A stretch of 64,000 bases of DNA from Novacetimonas pomaceti (lineage in GTDB: Bacteria; Pseudomonadota; Alphaproteobacteria; Acetobacterales; Acetobacteraceae), in NCBI RefSeq assembly GCF_003207955.1, contig NZ_NOXG01000001.1:446128-510127 (forward strand), written 5' to 3'. The notes beneath the pieces were generated by a model, which had not been told where the DNA came from, did not search any database, and was given only the letters and a program-made list of their open reading frames with translations. Positions 8,711 to 17,249 of the stretch are shown one piece after another. Each line of letters opens with the position of its first letter. The stretch's first letter is position 1. The position numbers and the translations under genes were made by a program.

Positions 8711-10132
8711 ATGTCGTCAATTCAGACCCCGACATCACCACCAGGCACGGAAAAAGGGGACGCCTCGTCCGAATTCCTTGCCCGCTCCGTCGGGGTCAGC
8801 CTGCTCGCCGCGCTGGCAGGGCTGATGTTCGGCCTTGATACGGGCGTCATCGCGGGGGCCCTGACCTTTATTGGCGATGAATTCCATGCCTCCGCCCAGA
8901 TGCAGGAATGGATTGTTTCCTCCATGATGGCAGCCGCGGCGATAGGTTCGATCGTCGCGGGCAACCTGTCGTTCCGTTTCGGTCGCCGCAAGGCGCTGAT
9001 GGGGGCTGCGGTGCTGTTCCTTGCCGGGTCGGTGACATGCGCGCTGGCGCCGTCCGTCTTCGTGCTTGTCGTCGGGCGCATCTTCCTCGGGCTTGCGGTC
9101 GGGATCGCGGCATTTACCGCGCCGCTCTATATTTCCGAAGTTGCCGTGGAATCCGCCCGTGGTTCGCTGATTTCGTGTTACCAGCTGATGATGACGCTGG
9201 GTATCTTCCTGGCCTATGTGGTTGACAGTTTCCTGTCCTATGGCGGGCACTGGCGGTGGATGCTGGGGCTTATGACCCTTCCGGCGCTGGTGTTCTTCAT
9301 TGGCTGCCTGTTCCTGCCCGACAGCCCGCGCTGGCTGATGATGCGCGGCGATACGCGCCATGCGCGCCTGGTGATGCGGTATCTGCGCTCCAGCCCGCAG
9401 GAGGCCGACCGCGAAATCGCCGATATCGCGACGGAGCTGAAGAAGGATCACGGAAACGTCTGGACCTTTTTCCGCACGAATTCGAATTTCCGCCGTTCGG
9501 TCGGGCTGGGAATGCTGTTGCAGGTGATGCAGCAGCTGACGGGCATCAACGTGCTGATGTATTACGCACCCAAGGTCTTTCAGGCCGCGCATTTCGGCGT
9601 CGCGGCCTCCACATGGTCCACGGCGATCATCGGGCTGGTCAACATGGCGGCGACGGGACTGGCGATCATGTTCATCGACCGCTGGGGGCGTCGGCCGCTG
9701 CTGCTGCTCAGCTGTGTCGTCATGACCTTCAGCATGGCGGTGGCGGGACTGCTGGTTGCGATGGGGGCATCCACCCTGCCGGAGGAAATCGGCATGGTGG
9801 CCGCGCTGCTCCTGTTCGTCGCGGGGTTTGCGATGGGGGCGGGACCGCTGGTCTGGACGCTGTGTTCGGAAATCCAGCCCCTGCGCGGGCGTGATTTTGG
9901 CATCGCGTGTTCGACCTTCACGAACTGGGCGGCCAACTGGCTGATCAGCAACACCTTCCTGTCGGTCCTTGAAGGGCTGGGGGAGGCACGGACCTTCTGG
10001 CTGTTCGCGGTGATGAACGGGATCTTCATCCTTGTCACCATCGGTTTCGTGCCGGAGACCAAGGGGGTTTCCCTCGAAGCGATCGAGGATCACCTGATGA
10101 GTGGCCGTCCGTTGCGCGACCTTGGCCGCTGA
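8711..10132 (+). CDS. MFS sugar:H+ symporter (sugar porter family)
   Basis: A 473-residue, 12-helix transporter of the sugar porter family, like E. coli GalP, AraE and XylE. All family signatures are present: GLDTGVIAGAL in helix 1, RFGRRKAL between helices 2 and 3, PDSPRWLM before the central loop, QQLTGIN in helix 7, DRWGRRPLLL between helices 8 and 9, and PETKGVSLE after helix 12. I chose the ATG at 8711, preceded by AAGGA at good spacing, over the upstream ATG at 8663. Substrates are probably hexoses or pentoses and cannot be narrowed further. It is divergent from the gluconate permease and followed by a dispersed repeat. Confidence 0.92.
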   Translation: MSSIQTPTSPPGTEKGDASSEFLARSVGVSLLAALAGLMFGLDTGVIAGALTFIGDEFHASAQMQEWIVSSMMAAAAIGSIVAGNLSFRFGRRKALMGAAVLFLAGSVTCALAPSVFVLVVGRIFLGLAVGIAAFTAPLYISEVAVESARGSLISCYQLMMTLGIFLAYVVDSFLSYGGHWRWMLGLMTLPALVFFIGCLFLPDSPRWLMMRGDTRHARLVMRYLRSSPQEADREIADIATELKKDHGNVWTFFRTNSNFRRSVGLGMLLQVMQQLTGINVLMYYAPKVFQAAHFGVAASTWSTAIIGLVNMAATGLAIMFIDRWGRRPLLLLSCVVMTFSMAVAGLLVAMGASTLPEEIGMVAALLLFVAGFAMGAGPLVWTLCSEIQPLRGRDFGIACSTFTNWAANWLISNTFLSVLEGLGEARTFWLFAVMNGIFILVTIGFVPETKGVSLEAIEDHLMSGRPLRDLGR

Positions 10133-10160
10133 GGGGCGGAAGGCAGGCATGGCAATACCC

Positions 10161-10252
10161 TGAAATCGTAAAGGTTCTTGGTGAAGCTTTTGTCAAAAAG
10201 CCTTGAAAGATGTTGCCTTTTCCAACAGGCGACACCCGGAAACTTCCATTAT
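10161..10252 (+). repeat. Dispersed hairpin element, degenerate copy
   Basis: This stretch matches, in the opposite orientation, a second element at 49721-49815. Shared blocks in order are TTGGTGAAGCTTTT, CAAAAAGC, AGGCGAC and GAAACTTC. It lies between the MFS transporter and the hydrolase. The inner stem AAGCTTTT/AAAAAGC is partly preserved. It resembles a short interspersed hairpin element I associate with Komagataeibacter intergenic regions. Confidence 0.6.
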
Positions 10253-10270
10253 TTTTTATCAGCATGACAG

Positions 10271-11026
10271 ATGGCAGGTGCAATGATCATCCGGACTGAC
10301 GAAACATTCGATATCGACACGCCGTCGGGCGGAATGCGCCTGCATGTTTTCCGCCCGGCGGTCGAAGGGCGCTTTCCCGGTGTCGTGCTGTTTTCCGAGA
10401 TCTATCAGCTCACGGCCCCGATCCGCAGGCTCGCCGCCATGGTCGCGGGACAGGGATATGTCGTCGCGGTGCCCGAGGTCTATCATGAATACGAACCGAA
10501 AGGGACGGTGCTGGCCTATGACAAGGCGGGCACGGACCGGGGCAATGTGCTGAAATACACCAAGCCGCTGGCCGGGTATGACCATGACGCGCGGGCGGCC
10601 ATTTCATGGCTGGTGAATGAATGTCCGGCCTGTTCGGGGCGGGTCGGGACGCTGGGGGTCTGCCTGGGCGGTCATCTCGCCTTTCGGGCCGCCTTCGATC
10701 CCCGCGTGCAGGCGGCGGCCTGTTTCTATGCCACCGATATCCATTCCTCCTCCCTCGGCGAAGGGAAGCATGACGATACGCTTGACCGCCTGGTGGAAAT
10801 CGGCGGGGAGGTGATGATGGTCTGGGGACGGCAGGACCCGCACGTGCCCTTCGCCGGCCGGCAGATGATCCGTGAGCGCATGGAGCAGGCGGGCCTGCGT
10901 TATGAATGGCATGAATTCAATGCCCAGCACGCCTTTTTGCGTGACGAAGGGCCACGTTACGACCCGGCCCTGTTTCTGGGATGCATGGAATTGGTCAGGG
11001 CGCTGTTCCACCGTGCCCTGACATAG
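10271..11026 (+). CDS. Dienelactone hydrolase family protein
   Basis: A 251-residue alpha/beta-hydrolase of the dienelactone hydrolase family. The nucleophile elbow is GVCLGG with Cys as the likely nucleophile (about residue 133). The acid is Asp in GRQDPHVP and the base is His in NAQHAF, completing a Cys-Asp-His triad. The conserved Glu in FSEIYQ near residue 43 matches the family's nucleophile-activating Glu. The family opens lactone rings such as dienelactone, but many members have other ester or lactone substrates. No aromatic degradation genes are nearby, so the true substrate is unknown. It is convergent with ubiA, 16 bases apart. An in-frame ATG at 10283 is an alternative start. Confidence 0.85.
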   Translation: MAGAMIIRTDETFDIDTPSGGMRLHVFRPAVEGRFPGVVLFSEIYQLTAPIRRLAAMVAGQGYVVAVPEVYHEYEPKGTVLAYDKAGTDRGNVLKYTKPLAGYDHDARAAISWLVNECPACSGRVGTLGVCLGGHLAFRAAFDPRVQAAACFYATDIHSSSLGEGKHDDTLDRLVEIGGEVMMVWGRQDPHVPFAGRQMIRERMEQAGLRYEWHEFNAQHAFLRDEGPRYDPALFLGCMELVRALFHRALT

Positions 11027-11042
11027 GTACCTTGCCGCACCT

Positions 11043-11960
11043 TCAGCGCGTCATCAGGCCCGCCAGCAGGACCAGCGCCACGGCAATGCCGGTTTCACGG
11101 TTGAAACGGAACAGGCGCAGGCATTGCGGGGCATCATGTTCGTCAAGCCGCGCGACCTGCCACGCCAGCAGCGCGGCCGGCAGGGGCAGCGTTACCCAGA
11201 AACCCCACCCCTGATGGGAAAGGGCGGCCGCCGTTGCAAGGGCCGCCAGCGCGATGACGTAACACGCCCCGACAAAACCGCGCGCCTGGCTGGCCATCAG
11301 GCGCGAGGTGGATTTGACGCCGATGCGCGCGTCGTCCTCCATGTCCTGAAAGCCATAGATCGTATCAAAGCCCAGCTGCCACATGATGGTGGCGGCATAA
11401 AGCGCCCCCTGCGCCAGATCGAGGTGGTCCGCCGCCGCCGCGTAGCCAAGTGGCGCGCCAAAGCCAAAGGTGAACCCCATGACAAGCTGGGGCCACCACG
11501 TCACGCGCTTGGCAAGGGGATACAGCGCCACCAGCAGCAGCGAGGACGCGCCCAGCACCCGCGACAGGGGATTGAGGCACATCAGGATGTTGAACCCGAT
11601 CAGCAGCAGCGCCAGCAGGAACAGCCCCGCCTCGCGCATGCGCAGCGCGCCGCTGGCCAGCGGGCGGCCCGCGGTCCGCGCCACCATCCGGTCGATGTCG
11701 CGATCCCACATGTCATTGACGACGCAGCCCGCGGCCCGCATGACGATGCTGCCGATGCCGAACAGCACGATCAGGCGTATCCGCTCATGCGGTTCGACCC
11801 CGGCGGGCAGCAGGATGCCCCATACCCCCGGCAGGAACAGCAGCCACGTCCCGATGGGCCGGTCCAGCCGCGCCAGCAGCGCATAGGGACGCACCGGGGC
11901 GGGCAGCCGTCCGATCCAGCCGTCGGTGCGGATGTCGGTATGGGACGCAGGCTGGGTCAC
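11043..11960 (-). CDS. ubiA: 4-hydroxybenzoate polyprenyltransferase
   Basis: Membrane prenyltransferase that joins 4-hydroxybenzoate to the polyprenyl chain in ubiquinone biosynthesis. Both Asp-rich motifs are present: NDMWDRDIDRMVARTAGRPL and DTIYGFQDMEDDARIGVKST. The protein has eight or nine hydrophobic helices and 305 residues from a GTG at 11960. I chose that GTG because GGGAGA lies about 10 bases upstream. An ATG at 11993 gives an 11-residue extension without a clear ribosome site. Ubiquinone matters in acetic acid bacteria because membrane dehydrogenases feed electrons into it. The gene is divergent from rsmE. Confidence 0.93.
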   Translation of the reverse strand: MTQPASHTDIRTDGWIGRLPAPVRPYALLARLDRPIGTWLLFLPGVWGILLPAGVEPHERIRLIVLFGIGSIVMRAAGCVVNDMWDRDIDRMVARTAGRPLASGALRMREAGLFLLALLLIGFNILMCLNPLSRVLGASSLLLVALYPLAKRVTWWPQLVMGFTFGFGAPLGYAAAADHLDLAQGALYAATIMWQLGFDTIYGFQDMEDDARIGVKSTSRLMASQARGFVGACYVIALAALATAAALSHQGWGFWVTLPLPAALLAWQVARLDEHDAPQCLRLFRFNRETGIAVALVLLAGLMTR

Positions 11961-12099
11961 GGCATGTATTCTCCCGGCGATGAGGTCCGGCATGACGCCG
12001 GACAACCTGACTGCTAATGCGGAAGACAGATGGGCCGGATGATCGCGCGCGGTCAAGTCCGGGCCGATACGATCGCAGGACACAGATAGAGGAAACATC

Positions 12100-12849
12100 A
12101 TGAGGGACAGCCCACGCCTGTTCATGGACCCCCAGGCATATCCGCCGTTGCAGCCTGACATGGTGGTCCGCCTGGAACCCGATCGCGCGCATTATCTGGG
12201 CAACGTGCTGCGCCTGTCCGCCGGGGCGCGGGTTGTCGTGTTCAATGCCCGCGATGGCGAATGGTCCGCCGGGATCGAGGCGTTGCGTCGCGACCGTGGT
12301 GAAATACGCCTGACGCGGATGGAGCGCGCGCCCCAGGCCACGGCGGGGCCGGCACTTTTCTTCGCGCCGCTGAAACGTGATGCCACGGAAATGGTTATCC
12401 GCATGGGCACCGAACTGGGGGTGAGCTGCTTCCAGCCGGTTTTTACGGAGCGGACGAATACCCATCGCCTGAACGAGGCGCGGCTGGGCGCGATCGCCCG
12501 CGAAGCCAGCGAACAGTGCGAGCGGCTGGATGTTCCCGATATCCGCCCGCCATGCCCGATGGCGGACGTAATTGCGCACTACCCGTCGGATATGCGACTG
12601 TTCGTTGCGCTGGAGCGTCTGGACGCCGCCGCGGATCCCGACGGAATTCCCGCCGCCCGCCCTGGGGACGGCCTGCTGATCGGGCCGGAGGGTGGTTTTT
12701 CCGCGCGGGAGCAGGAATTCCTGCGCGGGCAGCCCTTTACACGCGTCCTGTCCCTTGGGCCGCTTGTACTGCGCGCGGATACGGCGGCCGCGGCCGGACT
12801 GGCCCTGATGGGGGCCGGTCTGCGCAGGCGGGCCGTTTCGGGGTTATAG
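12100..12849 (+). CDS. rsmE: 16S rRNA (uracil(1498)-N(3))-methyltransferase
   Basis: A SPOUT-class methyltransferase that methylates N3 of U1498 in 16S rRNA. The trefoil-knot SAM-binding signatures are clear: LIGPEGGFSAREQEFL at about residue 190 and LSLGPLVLRADTAAAAGLAL near the C-terminus. The N-terminal RNA-binding part contains HYLGNVLRLSAGARVVVFN, typical of the family. The 249 residues are the usual length. It is divergent from ubiA and followed by gshA 82 bases later on the same strand, as often seen in Acetobacteraceae and Rhodospirillales. The ATG follows AGAGGAAACATC, a good ribosome site. Confidence 0.95.
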   Translation: MRDSPRLFMDPQAYPPLQPDMVVRLEPDRAHYLGNVLRLSAGARVVVFNARDGEWSAGIEALRRDRGEIRLTRMERAPQATAGPALFFAPLKRDATEMVIRMGTELGVSCFQPVFTERTNTHRLNEARLGAIAREASEQCERLDVPDIRPPCPMADVIAHYPSDMRLFVALERLDAAADPDGIPAARPGDGLLIGPEGGFSAREQEFLRGQPFTRVLSLGPLVLRADTAAAAGLALMGAGLRRRAVSGL

Positions 12850-12931
12850 ACCGCGCCGCTTTCTGGCATAGGGGCCACATCCGGTCCATTATGTCCTGTC
12901 CTATTTCTGTAACGAGGATTTCCGCCCCGTC

Positions 12932-14341
12932 ATGTCCAATCCTGGCGATCAAGATACAACCCCGATCGAATCGGTTTCCCAGCTTGCCGGCGTATTGGCG
13001 CAGGGGGCAAAACCAAAAGACGCGTGGCGGATCGGCACGGAGCACGAGAAATTCGGCTTCATACGTCCTCAGGCCACGCGGCCCGGCCACAGGCCGTGGA
13101 TGCCCCCGCCGTACGAACCCGACGGAATTCACGCCGTCCTGTCCGCCATGCAGCAGCAGAACGGCACGTTATGGCATGACATCCGTGACAAGGGGGCGCT
13201 GATCGGCCTGAAAGGGCTGAATGCCCAGAAAGGCGCGTCGATTTCGCTGGAGCCGGCGGGACAGTTCGAACTGTCGGGCAAGCCCCTTGCGAGCCTGCAT
13301 GAAACACGGGCGGAAATGGCCGGGCATTTCAGCGACCTTCACCCGATCTGCGAGATGCTGGGTCTGGGGTTCGCGCCACTGGGCTTTCATCCCTTCGCCC
13401 GGCGCGAGGACATGCCCCGCATGCCCAAAAGCCGCTATGCCATCATGCAGGCCTATATGCCCACGGTCGGAAGCCTGGGTCTGGACATGATGCTGCGGAC
13501 ATGCACCGTGCAGGTCAATCTGGATTTCGCGTCCGAACAGGACATGATACGCAAGATGCGTGTCTCCCTCGCGCTGCAGCCGGTGGCGACGGCGCTGTTC
13601 GCGAATTCTCCGTTTTACGAAGGCCACCCCAACGGACTGCTGTCGAACCGGGCGCATGTCTGGACGGACACGGACAACCGGCGCTCGGGCATGCCGCTGG
13701 AATTCTTCGCGCCTTCCTTCGGGTTCGAATCCTATGTCGAATGGCTGCTGGACGTGCCGATGTATTTCATCATGCGCGACGGCAGGATCCATGATGTGGC
13801 GGGCCGTTCCTTTCGCGCATGGATGAAAGGGGAGTATCAGGAGGGGCTGGAAGGGCTGACGCCGACGATCGGCGATTTCGAGGACCATATGACCACCGCC
13901 TTTACCGACGTGCGGCTCAAGCAGTTTCTGGAAATGCGCGGCGCGGATGCCGGATCGCCGGAAATGATGCTGGCGCAGTCCGCGCTGTGGGTGGGGATCC
14001 TGTATGACGACGCCGCGTTAAGTGCGGCCGACGCGCTGGTGCACGAACAGCCATGGACCAGTTATGCCGACCTGCGCGCGCAGGTGCCGCGTCTGGGACT
14101 GGATGCCCCGTGGGCGGGGGGGAAGGCACGGGACCTGGCCGCGCGCATGGTGGACATCGCCACGGACGGGTTGCGTGCCCGCGCGTGCAGGGATGCGACG
14201 GGCGCGGATGAAACGCGCTACCTCGCCCCGCTGCAGGAAATCGTCGCGGGCGGCCCGACGCAGGCCGAGGCATGGCTTGCGGCCTATCACGGGCGCTGGA
14301 ACGGGGATGTGACCCGTATTTTTGACGAAGCCGCGATCTAA
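12932..14341 (+). CDS. gshA: Glutamate-cysteine ligase, class II (plant/alphaproteobacterial type)
   Basis: First step of glutathione synthesis: ATP-dependent joining of glutamate and cysteine. The 469-residue protein has the class II opening WRIGTEHEKFGF at about residue 31 with the active-site Glu pair. GASISLEPAGQFELSG follows at about 100, then PKSRYAIMQAYMP and MMLRTCTVQVNLDF. These match the plant-type enzyme rather than E. coli GshA. A pair of Cys that forms the redox switch in plant enzymes cannot be confirmed. It lies downstream of rsmE on the same strand and probably shares its transcript. gshB is not in the window. Confidence 0.93.
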   Translation: MSNPGDQDTTPIESVSQLAGVLAQGAKPKDAWRIGTEHEKFGFIRPQATRPGHRPWMPPPYEPDGIHAVLSAMQQQNGTLWHDIRDKGALIGLKGLNAQKGASISLEPAGQFELSGKPLASLHETRAEMAGHFSDLHPICEMLGLGFAPLGFHPFARREDMPRMPKSRYAIMQAYMPTVGSLGLDMMLRTCTVQVNLDFASEQDMIRKMRVSLALQPVATALFANSPFYEGHPNGLLSNRAHVWTDTDNRRSGMPLEFFAPSFGFESYVEWLLDVPMYFIMRDGRIHDVAGRSFRAWMKGEYQEGLEGLTPTIGDFEDHMTTAFTDVRLKQFLEMRGADAGSPEMMLAQSALWVGILYDDAALSAADALVHEQPWTSYADLRAQVPRLGLDAPWAGGKARDLAARMVDIATDGLRARACRDATGADETRYLAPLQEIVAGGPTQAEAWLAAYHGRWNGDVTRIFDEAAI

Positions 14342-14493
14342 GCGGAACTGGGTGCCCGCACATGAGTCCCGGTTATCAAATGACGATGACCGGAAGCATG
14401 TAATGACGAGGCGGCCATGTATTGGATGCAGGCATTTTCAGAAAAACGGTAATCTTTCCTTTATTGTTCCGCATGTCTTCGGGTTGTTTTTTG

Positions 14494-14512
14494 TATAATG
14501 AGAATTATTTTC
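14494..14512 (+). promoter_or_regulatory. Fur-box-like palindrome upstream of mbfA
   Basis: The 19 bases TATAATGAGAATTATTTTC match the classical Fur consensus (GATAATGATAATCATTATC) at about 15 positions and contain the palindrome ATAAT-GAGA-ATTAT. It lies in an AT-rich pocket about 52 bases upstream of the iron-exporter start. It may bind Fur or a related iron regulator, and an Irr site is an alternative since mbfA is Irr-regulated in rhizobia. Confidence 0.55.
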
Positions 14513-14563
14513 GTTTTCTGAAATGACTTGAGCGCAGTAAGCACTTTCTGCATACAGTAATGC

Positions 14564-15523
14564 ATGCGTAAATTCTCGACATTGACGGATCAGGAAATCC
14601 TTGCCCTCGCCATTTCGAACGAGGAAGAGGACGGACGCATCTATTCCGACTTTGCTTACGCCACGCGGGACAAATTTCCCGATACTTCGAAAATCTTTTC
14701 CGACATGGCGGCGGAGGAGGATCAGCACCGCCGTGATCTGATCGACCTCTATGCCGACAGGTTCGGCCCCCATATTCCCCTGATCCGGCGTCAGGACATC
14801 GCGGGCTTTCTGGTGCGCAAGCCGGCATGGCAGATCCAGGGGCAGGGGATTGACGTCGTGCGCCGCCACGCCCGCCAGATGGAGATGGATGCGGCGCGTT
14901 TCTACCGTCAGGCCGCGACACGCACCACGGATGCGAAAACCCGCAAGCTGCTGGGCGATCTGGCCCTGGCCGAAGACAGGCATGAACAGGCGGCCGGGGC
15001 GATTGAACTGGACCGGCTGCCCGCCTCCAAGCGCGAGATGGAGGACGAGGACGCCCGCCGCCGCTTTGTCCTGCAGATTATCCAGCCCGGGCTGGTTGGC
15101 CTCATGGACGGGTCGGTGTCCACGCTTGCGCCGGTTTTCGCCGCGGCCTTCGCCACCCATGTGCCATGGAATGCATTCCTGGTGGGCATGGCGGCATCGG
15201 TCGGCGCCGGGATCTCCATGGGCTTTGCCGAAGCGCTGTCCGATGATGGCAAGCTGTCGGGCCGTGGCGCGCCGCTGCTGCGCGGGCTGATCTGCGGGCT
15301 GATGACCACGGCGGGGGGAATCGGCCATACGCTGCCGTTCCTTATCGACAATTTCACGTCGGCGCTGATGGCGGCGATCATCGTGGTCATCCTTGAACTG
15401 TTCGTCATCTCGTGGATACGGTGGCGGTATCAGGACACGCCGTTCGGCTCCGCCATCGTCCAGATCGTCATTGGCGGCGCGCTGGTGTTCGCCGCTGGCG
15501 TGCTGATCGGAAGTTCCGGCTGA
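14564..15523 (+). CDS. mbfA: Membrane-bound ferritin-like iron exporter (MbfA, rubrerythrin-CCC1 fusion)
   Basis: A two-domain protein of 319 residues. The N-terminal half (about residues 1-165) is a ferritin-like/rubrerythrin domain with di-iron ligands in EEEDGRIY, AEEDQH, QMEMDAARFY and AEDRHEQ. The C-terminal half is a CCC1/VIT1 membrane domain with IIQPGLVGLMDGSVSTLAPVFA and about five helices. In Bradyrhizobium and Agrobacterium, MbfA exports iron and protects against iron and peroxide stress. A Fur-box-like palindrome precedes it, which fits iron-dependent control. It is separated from gshA by 222 bases. The assignment is by architecture, and export of iron here is inference. Confidence 0.9.
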   Translation: MRKFSTLTDQEILALAISNEEEDGRIYSDFAYATRDKFPDTSKIFSDMAAEEDQHRRDLIDLYADRFGPHIPLIRRQDIAGFLVRKPAWQIQGQGIDVVRRHARQMEMDAARFYRQAATRTTDAKTRKLLGDLALAEDRHEQAAGAIELDRLPASKREMEDEDARRRFVLQIIQPGLVGLMDGSVSTLAPVFAAAFATHVPWNAFLVGMAASVGAGISMGFAEALSDDGKLSGRGAPLLRGLICGLMTTAGGIGHTLPFLIDNFTSALMAAIIVVILELFVISWIRWRYQDTPFGSAIVQIVIGGALVFAAGVLIGSSG

Positions 15524-15606
15524 CTCTTTCGCCGCCCGCGCCTTGATCTTGACGAAGTGATGGGGCACCCACATGCATGCGCTTTTTCTGGCCGGGTTCC
15601 TTTTCG

Positions 15607-16275
15607 ATGAAACATCCTGATGGCTTCCATTTCCCGCATCCGCATGGGATGCGCCTGCTGGCGCTTGCGCTGCTGCTTGCCGGCGGGACAGTGCTGCATC
15701 CCCGGCCCGCCATGGCGCAGATGGTCGTGGGCGCATCGGATCAGGACCATGCGCTGATCAAGCGAATCGAGGACCACCTCAACACCATCACGCTGCTGAC
15801 GGCGCAGTTCCATCAGGTGGCCCCGGACGGCAAGCAGTCCACGGGCACGGCGTGGCTGGACCGCACGAACCGTCGCATGCGCTTCCAGTACGATGCGCCA
15901 AGCCCGCTGCTGTTGGTGGCCAACCATGATCAGGTTGTCTTCAACGACAGCCAGTTGGGCCAGACCACGACCATGCCGATGGACAAGACCCCCATCGGGC
16001 TTCTGCTGCGCCCGCATCTGGAACTGTCGGGGGATGTGCGCGTGACGGCCCTGATGCACGAAGGGCCGGAGATTGAAATTACGCTGGTGCGCGATGAATC
16101 CCCCGGCGATGGCAGCCTTACCCTGCTGTTTCACGAGGGCAAGACCCTGCTGCTGCGGGGCTGGATCGTTCAGGATGCGCAGGGGGCCAGCACGCGCGTG
16201 GACCTGCTGCATGCCACAGTCGGCGGGCCGCCGCCGCCTGACCGCCTGTTTGATACGGACATCGGGGACAGGTAG
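15607..16275 (+). CDS. LolA-family outer-membrane lipoprotein carrier
   Basis: A periplasmic protein of 222 residues with a signal peptide ending at AMAQ near residue 38. LolA ferries lipoproteins from the inner membrane to the outer membrane. The LolA/LolB-like fold is suggested by LNTITLLTAQFHQVAPDG, GTAWLDRTNRRMRFQYD, LLLVANHDQVVFNDSQLGQ and MDKTPIGLLLRPHLEL, which follow the usual order of conserved blocks. An ATG at 15649 would give a more compact signal peptide and is a real alternative; one at 15577 is less likely. It is convergent with rsmI. lolB and lolCDE are not in this window. Confidence 0.8.
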   Translation: MKHPDGFHFPHPHGMRLLALALLLAGGTVLHPRPAMAQMVVGASDQDHALIKRIEDHLNTITLLTAQFHQVAPDGKQSTGTAWLDRTNRRMRFQYDAPSPLLLVANHDQVVFNDSQLGQTTTMPMDKTPIGLLLRPHLELSGDVRVTALMHEGPEIEITLVRDESPGDGSLTLLFHEGKTLLLRGWIVQDAQGASTRVDLLHATVGGPPPPDRLFDTDIGDR

Positions 16276-16302
16276 GGAAAAGGGCGCGCGCTGCCCGGCC
16301 CG

Positions 16303-17172
16303 TCATCCGGCGTCGCGCGTCATCTCCAGCGCCCGGGCATAGACCGTGCGGCGGGGCAGGTTGACGATCCCCGCCACCAGCGATGCCGCGTCCTTGATCG
16401 AAAGGGTTTTCAGGGCCTCGCGCAGATGGGTGTCCAGATCCTGAGACCCCGTATCGTCCGCGGGCGGCGGCCCGAGGACGACCGTGATTTCCCCACGCGC
16501 CGCATGGTCGCGGTAATGCGCCGCCAGTTCCCCGACCGGGCCGCGCCGGACTTCCTCGAACCGCTTGGTCAGTTCGCGCGCCACGGCGGCGGGACGTTCC
16601 GGCCCGAATACCTCCGCCAGCGATGCAAGCATTTCCGCCAGTCGGTGCGGTGCCTCATGCCAGAGGATGGTGGCCGACAGACCCGCCTGTTCCGCCGCGC
16701 GCAGGACGGACAGGTTTTCCCGCCGTGCCGAATCGCGGGGGGGAAGGAACCCGCAGAACATGAAAGGATGCGGCGGCAGCCCCGACAGGGTCAGCGCCAT
16801 GATGGCCGCGTTTGCCCCCGGGACGGCGGTTACATGGCCGCCGCCCGCGATCACGGCGCGCACCAGCCGGTATCCGGGATCCGACATCAGGGGCGTGCCC
16901 GCGTCGGAAATGACCGCGATCCTGCGTCCCTGTTCCAGAAGCTCCAGCAGGCCGGGAATGCGCTCCTGCTCGTTATGGTCATGCAGGGGGCGGGTCCGGG
17001 TCCTGATGCCGTGGGCCTGCAGCAGCTTCGCGCTGGTGCGCGTGTCCTCGCACAGGATCAGGTCCGCCTCGTTCAGGCATTCCACGGCACGGGCCGAAAT
17101 ATCGCCCATATTGCCGATTGGCGTCGCCACCAGTGTCAGTATGCCGCCGTCTTGCGATGATATGACGCGCAT
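16303..17172 (-). CDS. rsmI: 16S rRNA (cytidine(1402)-2'-O)-methyltransferase
   Basis: Tetrapyrrole-methylase-fold enzyme that 2'-O-methylates C1402 of 16S rRNA. Signatures are LVATPIGNMGDIS at the N-terminus, ILCEDTRTSAKLLQAHGI, ISDAGTPLMSDPGYRLV and VPGANAAIMALTLSGLP. The ATG at 17172 follows GGGAAAGAAG at good spacing and gives 289 residues, the normal length; a longer frame to 17265 would overlap the divergent lipoprotein gene. The neighbouring divergent LppC/LpoA-like gene is a conserved partner in many proteobacteria (yraL-yraM). Confidence 0.93.
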   Translation of the reverse strand: MRVISSQDGGILTLVATPIGNMGDISARAVECLNEADLILCEDTRTSAKLLQAHGIRTRTRPLHDHNEQERIPGLLELLEQGRRIAVISDAGTPLMSDPGYRLVRAVIAGGGHVTAVPGANAAIMALTLSGLPPHPFMFCGFLPPRDSARRENLSVLRAAEQAGLSATILWHEAPHRLAEMLASLAEVFGPERPAAVARELTKRFEEVRRGPVGELAAHYRDHAARGEITVVLGPPPADDTGSQDLDTHLREALKTLSIKDAASLVAGIVNLPRRTVYARALEMTRDAG

Positions 17173-17249
17173 ATCTTCTTTCCCTGCATGACGCGCCTGC
17201 GCTTCTCCGCTATGGATCATTGCGGATCGAGATTGCAGAGGCGCAAGAA

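Noticed and set aside
14438..15736. A 432-codon open frame on the minus strand
   Set aside because: It runs antisense to the MbfA gene; the plus-strand frame has the di-iron ligands and membrane domain.
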